Under the pieces are notes generated by a model. That model saw only the letters and a list, made by a program, of their open reading frames with translations. It was not told the DNA's origin and made no database searches. Position numbers and translations under genes: made by a program. This document shows positions 60,431 to 64,000 of a stretch of 64,000 bases of DNA, piece by piece (within the stretch, counting starts at the first letter, position 1; the number at the start of each line of letters is the position of its first letter). Source of the stretch: Halococcus salsus (GTDB lineage: Archaea; Halobacteriota; Halobacteria; Halobacteriales; Halococcaceae); contig NZ_JAAAJC010000005.1 in NCBI RefSeq assembly GCF_009900715.1, positions 84,262 through 148,261 of the forward strand, written 5' to 3'.

Positions 60431-60535
60431 GTTCGGGTTAACTTATCGGTTCCGACCGTCGGATACCACCGTATCGGTTCGGAGGTCGGGCGCGAGGTGG
60501 ATAAATCTATCAGGCTCGGCGCGCTACTCCGGGCG

Positions 60536-61048
60536 ATGGCAGAACGCGACGCTCCCGAGTGGGTCACCCTCACCGAGGGGGAATCGGTGCTCTGGGACGG
60601 GCATCCGAGCCTTCGATTGATCGCGCCCGCGGTCCTCGCGGGGCTGGTGCTCGTGCTCGGCGGGATCGCGCTCGCGGTCGTCGTGACCGACCCGACCCTC
60701 CGATGGCTGTCCCTCGTCGGCGTGCCGCTCGGCATCGCGGTCATCGCGTGGTCGTACATCTCGGTCGTGAGCACCCGATACGTGCTGACCTCGGAGGAGG
60801 TCTACCAGAAGACCGGACTGTTGAACCGGAACGTCGCCCAGATCCGGCTCGACCGGGTCCAGAACACGACCTGCAGCCAGTCGATGACCGAACGACTGCT
60901 CTCCTACGGCGACATCACGATCTACACCGCCGGCTCCGACACCATGGACATCACGCTCACCGACGTGCCGAACCCCCAGCAGGTGAACCGCAAACTCACG
61001 GAAGCGCTCGACGCCGCCTCCACTTCGGGGGCCCGCGTCGGTCCGTGA
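60536..61048 (+). CDS. PH-domain membrane protein (YdbS-like)
   Basis: A 170-residue protein. Two membrane segments (LIAPAVLAGLVLVLGGIALAVVV and LVGVPLGIAVIAWSYISVV) are followed by a bacterial PH (bPH2) domain: STRYVLTSEEVYQKTGLLN and IRLDRVQNTTCSQSMTERLL. bPH2 proteins are membrane-attached and of unknown function, though some are linked to stress tolerance. The ATG at 60536 (MAERDAPEW) is used. Upstream lies the divergent mntH promoter. Confidence 0.85.
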   Translation: MAERDAPEWVTLTEGESVLWDGHPSLRLIAPAVLAGLVLVLGGIALAVVVTDPTLRWLSLVGVPLGIAVIAWSYISVVSTRYVLTSEEVYQKTGLLNRNVAQIRLDRVQNTTCSQSMTERLLSYGDITIYTAGSDTMDITLTDVPNPQQVNRKLTEALDAASTSGARVGP

Positions 61049-61064
61049 GGGGTTTGCAGGGCGT

Positions 61065-61940
61065 TCAGTACACCGTCGCGCCCTCGCCGACACGGGTCCG
61101 GAAGGCACGGGCGGTGATGCCGGCTTCGGCGAACGCATCGAGCATCGCACTCCCTATCGCTCGTCGGTCGCCCGCCCGACACGCCGCTATCACCGTCGGT
61201 CCCGCACCGCTCACGGTGACACCCGTCGCGCCCGCCTCCCGCGCCGCCAGACAGACCGCATCGTAGCCGTCGATCAGCTCGGCCCGCGCTGGCGTCACCG
61301 TCGGATCCGCCATCCCCCGCCCGACGAGTTCGGGGTCGCCTCGACACATCCCCACGGTGAGGCTCGCGGCGTTGCCCACCGTCTCTACCACGTCGTCCAT
61401 GTCTACCCGATCGGGCACTACCCGCCGGGCGTCGCGGGTCGAGACGACGGTCTCGGGGAGGCAGGCCACGAGCGGGATCGAGGTGTCGACCTGCGTGATC
61501 CCGTCGGGGGTGGCGACCGTGAATCCCCCCAAGATCGAGGGCGCGACGTTGTCGGCGTGGGCCTCGCCCGACACCACGGCCTCGCCTTCGGCGGCGATCG
61601 GCACCAGTTCTTCCCGCGTGTAGTCGCGGTCGTAGAGGTCGCGGAGGCCGACCGCGGCGGCGGCGGCGCTCGCGGCCGACGAACCGAGCCCCGAGGCCGG
61701 CCGGATCCCCTTGTCGATCTCGATGTGGGCCGGCGCGTCGAGCGCCTCCGCGACCGCGCCGACGGTGTTCTTTTCCGGGTCCTCCGGGATGTACTCGCTG
61801 CCGGTGCCCGTGACTTCGATGGTCGTCTCGGCGGCCTTCGAGACACGGACGACGTCCGCCGGGCGCGAGAGCGCGACGCCGAAGACGTCGAACCCGCTAC
61901 CGAGGTTGGCGCTGGTCGCGGGGGCCCGGACGGTGAGCAT
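61065..61940 (-). CDS. thrB: homoserine kinase
   Basis: A 291-residue GHMP-family kinase. The ATP-binding loop GLGSSAASAAAAAVGL at about 84-99 is clear, and the N-terminal VRAPATSANLGSGFDVFGV is diagnostic of homoserine kinase, which phosphorylates homoserine on the way to threonine. The C-terminal GHMP motif GATGVTVSGAGPTVIA is present. It appears complete and is not part of an evident operon. The neighbours are a PH-domain gene (convergent) and elp3 (divergent). Confidence 0.92.
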   Translation of the reverse strand: MLTVRAPATSANLGSGFDVFGVALSRPADVVRVSKAAETTIEVTGTGSEYIPEDPEKNTVGAVAEALDAPAHIEIDKGIRPASGLGSSAASAAAAAVGLRDLYDRDYTREELVPIAAEGEAVVSGEAHADNVAPSILGGFTVATPDGITQVDTSIPLVACLPETVVSTRDARRVVPDRVDMDDVVETVGNAASLTVGMCRGDPELVGRGMADPTVTPARAELIDGYDAVCLAAREAGATGVTVSGAGPTVIAACRAGDRRAIGSAMLDAFAEAGITARAFRTRVGEGATVY

Positions 61941-62061
61941 GGCCTGCGTTGCGCGCCTCCCGGCAAAAGGGTAGCGACCACTGCCGGGAACCCGGCACAG
62001 GGCACGATCCGACGAGCAACAGGCTTATTCGAACGCCACGGCGATTCTCCCACCACTACCG

Positions 62062-63711
62062 ATGAGCACCGAGACCCAACCGACCGAGACCGAAGCGTTC
62101 GAACGGGTCTGTGAGACGCTGGTCGAGCGGATCCTCGATGGCGAGATCGAACGCGACGACGTCGAGTCGGCCAAGCTCGACGCGTGTTCGGAGTTCTCGG
62201 CCCCGAAGGTCCCGAAGAACTCCGAGATCCTCGACCGTGCGCCCGAGGGCCGCCGCGAGGAGCTCGAAAAAGTCCTCCGGCGAAAGCCCGTTAGAACCGC
62301 CTCGGGCGTCTCGCCGGTGGCGATCATGACGTCCCCCCAAATGTGTCCCCACGGGAAGTGTCTCTACTGTCCCGGCGGACCGGCCTCCGAATTTTCGAGC
62401 TCGCAGTCCTACACGGGCCACGAACCCGCCGCCGCCCGCGGGGTGCAGAACGACTACGACCCCTACGGCCAGGTCACCCTTCGGCTGAACCAGCTCCGCG
62501 AGATCGGGCACCCGGTCGACAAAGTCGAACTCATCCTGATGGGCGGGACGATGACCGCCCGGAGCCACGACTACCAGGAGTGGTTCGTCAAGCGGGCGCT
62601 CGAAGCCATGAACGACTTCGACCCGACGGCCGAACCCGATCCGTCGGAGACGGAGAGCTTCGCGCAGAGCCCTGAAGAATACGAATTCGAGTATCTCGAA
62701 GACGTGATCGCCGAGAACGAACACGGACGGATCCGGAACATCGGGACGACCTTCGAGACCAAACCCGACTGGTGTGACCCCGAACAGATCGACCGGATGC
62801 TCTCGCTTGGTGGCACGAAGGTCGAGGTCGGGGTGCAGACCACCTACGACGAGATCAACCGCGCGATGCACCGCGGCCACGGCACCCAGGCCTCAGTGGA
62901 CGCGAACCGCCGGCTGCGGGACGCGGGCTTCAAGGTCGGCTTCCACATGATGCCCGGCCAGCCCGGGATGGATAGGGAGATGTGCATCGAGGACTTCAGA
63001 CGGCTGTTCGAGGAGTCGGAGTGGCGGCCCGACTACCTCAAGATCTACCCGATGCTCGTGGTGCGCGGTACGCGAACCTACGACATGTGGCGCGAGGGCG
63101 AGTACGAACCCCTCGACAACGAGTCGGCCGCCGACCTCGTCGCCGAGGTCAAGTCGATGATCCCGAAGTACGTCCGTCTGCAACGGGTCCAGCGCGACAT
63201 CCCCGCCGACTTCATCGACGCGGGCGTCTGGAAGTCGAACCTCCGCCAGCTCGCCCGCCAGCGGATGGACGAACACGGCTGGAGCTGCGACTGCATCCGG
63301 TGTCGTGAGGTCGGGATGAACGACGAGCCCCCCCAGAACGTCGAGCGCGACGTGCTGACCTACGAGTCGGGCGGCGGCACCGAGCAGTTCATCAGCTACG
63401 AGGACCCGGACCAGGACCTCCTCGTGGGGTTCTGCCGGCTCCGCTTCCCGAACGACCCGGTCAGGAAGGAACTCCGAAACGCGGCCATCGTGCGCGAACT
63501 CCACGTCTACGGGCCGATGGTCGAAGTCGGCCAACAGAGCGCGGACTGGCAGCACAAGGGCTACGGCGGGAAGCTCCTCCGGCACGCCGAGGCGATGGCC
63601 GCCGACGCCGGCTACGACAAACTCGCGGTCATCAGCGGCATCGGCGCGCGCGAGTACTACCGAAACCGGGGCTACCGCCAGGACGGTCCGTACGTCTCGA
63701 AGCGGCTCTGA
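62062..63711 (+). CDS. elp3: Elp3-type tRNA uridine acetyltransferase
   Basis: A 549-residue archaeal Elp3. CPHGKCLYCPGG places the radical-SAM iron-sulfur cysteines at 95, 100 and 103 in the Elp3-type CX4CX2C spacing. GGTMTARSHDYQEWFVKRAL and VEVGVQTTYDEINRAMHRGH follow. The C-terminal 100 residues form a GNAT acetyltransferase (HVYGPMVEVGQ, GYGGKLLRHAEAMA). It makes carboxymethyl-uridine at tRNA position 34 by adding acetyl-CoA-derived groups. It stands alone, as is usual for archaea. Confidence 0.95.
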   Translation: MSTETQPTETEAFERVCETLVERILDGEIERDDVESAKLDACSEFSAPKVPKNSEILDRAPEGRREELEKVLRRKPVRTASGVSPVAIMTSPQMCPHGKCLYCPGGPASEFSSSQSYTGHEPAAARGVQNDYDPYGQVTLRLNQLREIGHPVDKVELILMGGTMTARSHDYQEWFVKRALEAMNDFDPTAEPDPSETESFAQSPEEYEFEYLEDVIAENEHGRIRNIGTTFETKPDWCDPEQIDRMLSLGGTKVEVGVQTTYDEINRAMHRGHGTQASVDANRRLRDAGFKVGFHMMPGQPGMDREMCIEDFRRLFEESEWRPDYLKIYPMLVVRGTRTYDMWREGEYEPLDNESAADLVAEVKSMIPKYVRLQRVQRDIPADFIDAGVWKSNLRQLARQRMDEHGWSCDCIRCREVGMNDEPPQNVERDVLTYESGGGTEQFISYEDPDQDLLVGFCRLRFPNDPVRKELRNAAIVRELHVYGPMVEVGQQSADWQHKGYGGKLLRHAEAMAADAGYDKLAVISGIGAREYYRNRGYRQDGPYVSKRL

Positions 63712-63818
63712 GGGGCGGTCAGCGGAGAACCTTCTCGGCTCACGCGGCGGCTGTTCTCGCGTTCGAGGACGGGCGAGTCGCTACTGGCAGCAGGTGCTGG
63801 GGAGGAGAAACGTTCGAC

Positions 63819-64000
63819 TTAGGCGTTGTTCATCCGCAGGGCGGTCTCGGAGCCACAGACCATGCACTCGGTTATCCGATAGGGCTCGCGGGAGAACTCC
63901 CGGTTCTCGCGTTTCTTGCTCTCGGTCCGGAGTTCTATCGAGACGGTATGTGGCGTGTCGCGTTCGCAGTCGTCGCAGGATTCGGTGAGGGCGTCTGCAG
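63819..64000 (-). CDS. N-terminally truncated small zinc-ribbon protein
   Basis: The last 60 residues of a small protein run off the right edge; the visible part begins ADALTESCDDC and the initiator ATG is probably just outside. Cysteine pairs CDDC and CMVC, spaced 36 residues apart, make a zinc ribbon (ITECMVCGSETALRMNNA at the end). I recall similar small haloarchaeal proteins of unknown function. It ends 108 bases beyond elp3, on the opposite strand. Confidence 0.75.
   Translation of the reverse strand, partial: ADALTESCDDCERDTPHTVSIELRTESKKRENREFSREPYRITECMVCGSETALRMNNA

Overview
The window is chromosome-like DNA of a halophilic archaeon (class Halobacteria). Protein products are strongly acidic, GC content is high, and intergenic gaps carry short AT-rich TATA-like boxes that often place transcription start at or within a few bases of the start codon. 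Archaeal markers include a TFB, MCM helicase, haloarchaeal-type RPA with its partner protein, Hel308, a KEOPS Cgi121 subunit, an archaeal Elp3, a diphthamide ligase and haloarchaeal glutamate-cysteine ligase. A Halococcus-like genus is possible but I cannot fix the genus from sequence alone. No rRNA, CRISPR array, insertion sequence, prophage or defence island is visible; two tRNA genes (Pro-UGG, His-GUG) are present.

Layout. 0-4 kb: a truncated unknown gene, a GAF protein, a glutaryl-CoA-dehydrogenase-like enzyme, a class I amidotransferase and gshA. 4-7.8 kb: a complete polyhydroxyalkanoate cluster, phaR-phaP-phaE-phaC on the minus strand divergent from phaJ, with a palindrome in the shared upstream region. 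7.8-11.4 kb: an alpha/beta hydrolase, Cgi121 and Hel308. 11.4-19.4 kb: a ferredoxin, an NTF2-like protein, serS, a metallo-beta-lactamase-fold hydrolase, a long-chain acyl-CoA synthetase and a Na+/H+ antiporter with a TrkA tail. 19.4-23.4 kb: two PP-loop (CysD/PAPS-reductase-like) paralogues without any cysteine, small membrane proteins and an aldo/keto reductase. 24-30.7 kb: a short-chain acid module of methylmalonyl-CoA epimerase and mutase, an AtoE-type carrier and an acetyl/propionyl-CoA synthetase. 30.7-38 kb: an eIF2B-like protein, a CinA-like protein, an NAD kinase-like protein and a thiBPQ-like ABC transporter. 38-45.4 kb: a ferredoxin, membrane proteins, a HIT protein, TFB and MCM. 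45.5-54.3 kb: an endonuclease V-like glycosylase, tRNA-Pro, a Ski2-like helicase, a site-2 protease, tRNA-His, RPA and its partner. 54.4-64 kb: a sulfite-oxidase-like enzyme, Dph6, an SDR, a TRAM protein, an Nramp transporter with a palindromic operator candidate, a PH-domain protein, thrB, elp3 and a truncated zinc-ribbon gene.

How the genes fit together. Carbon storage and acyl-CoA metabolism recur: PHA synthesis and monomer supply, acyl-CoA activation and oxidation, short-chain acid uptake, and conversion of methylmalonyl-CoA to succinyl-CoA. A second theme is replication, repair and RNA metabolism: MCM, RPA, Hel308, the T4-endonuclease-V-like protein and the Ski2-like helicase.

The most unusual signal is not a gene. 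All six gene-free gaps longer than 300 bases, at about 11.5, 12.9, 23.7, 31.7, 38.6 and 59.0 kb, hold copies or fragments of the same modular, hairpin-rich repeat family in both orientations. They share recognisable blocks, including a paired CCACNTTTTGC / GCAAAANGTGG anchor, but differ in which hairpins they carry. I treat this as the best candidate for a previously undescribed element.
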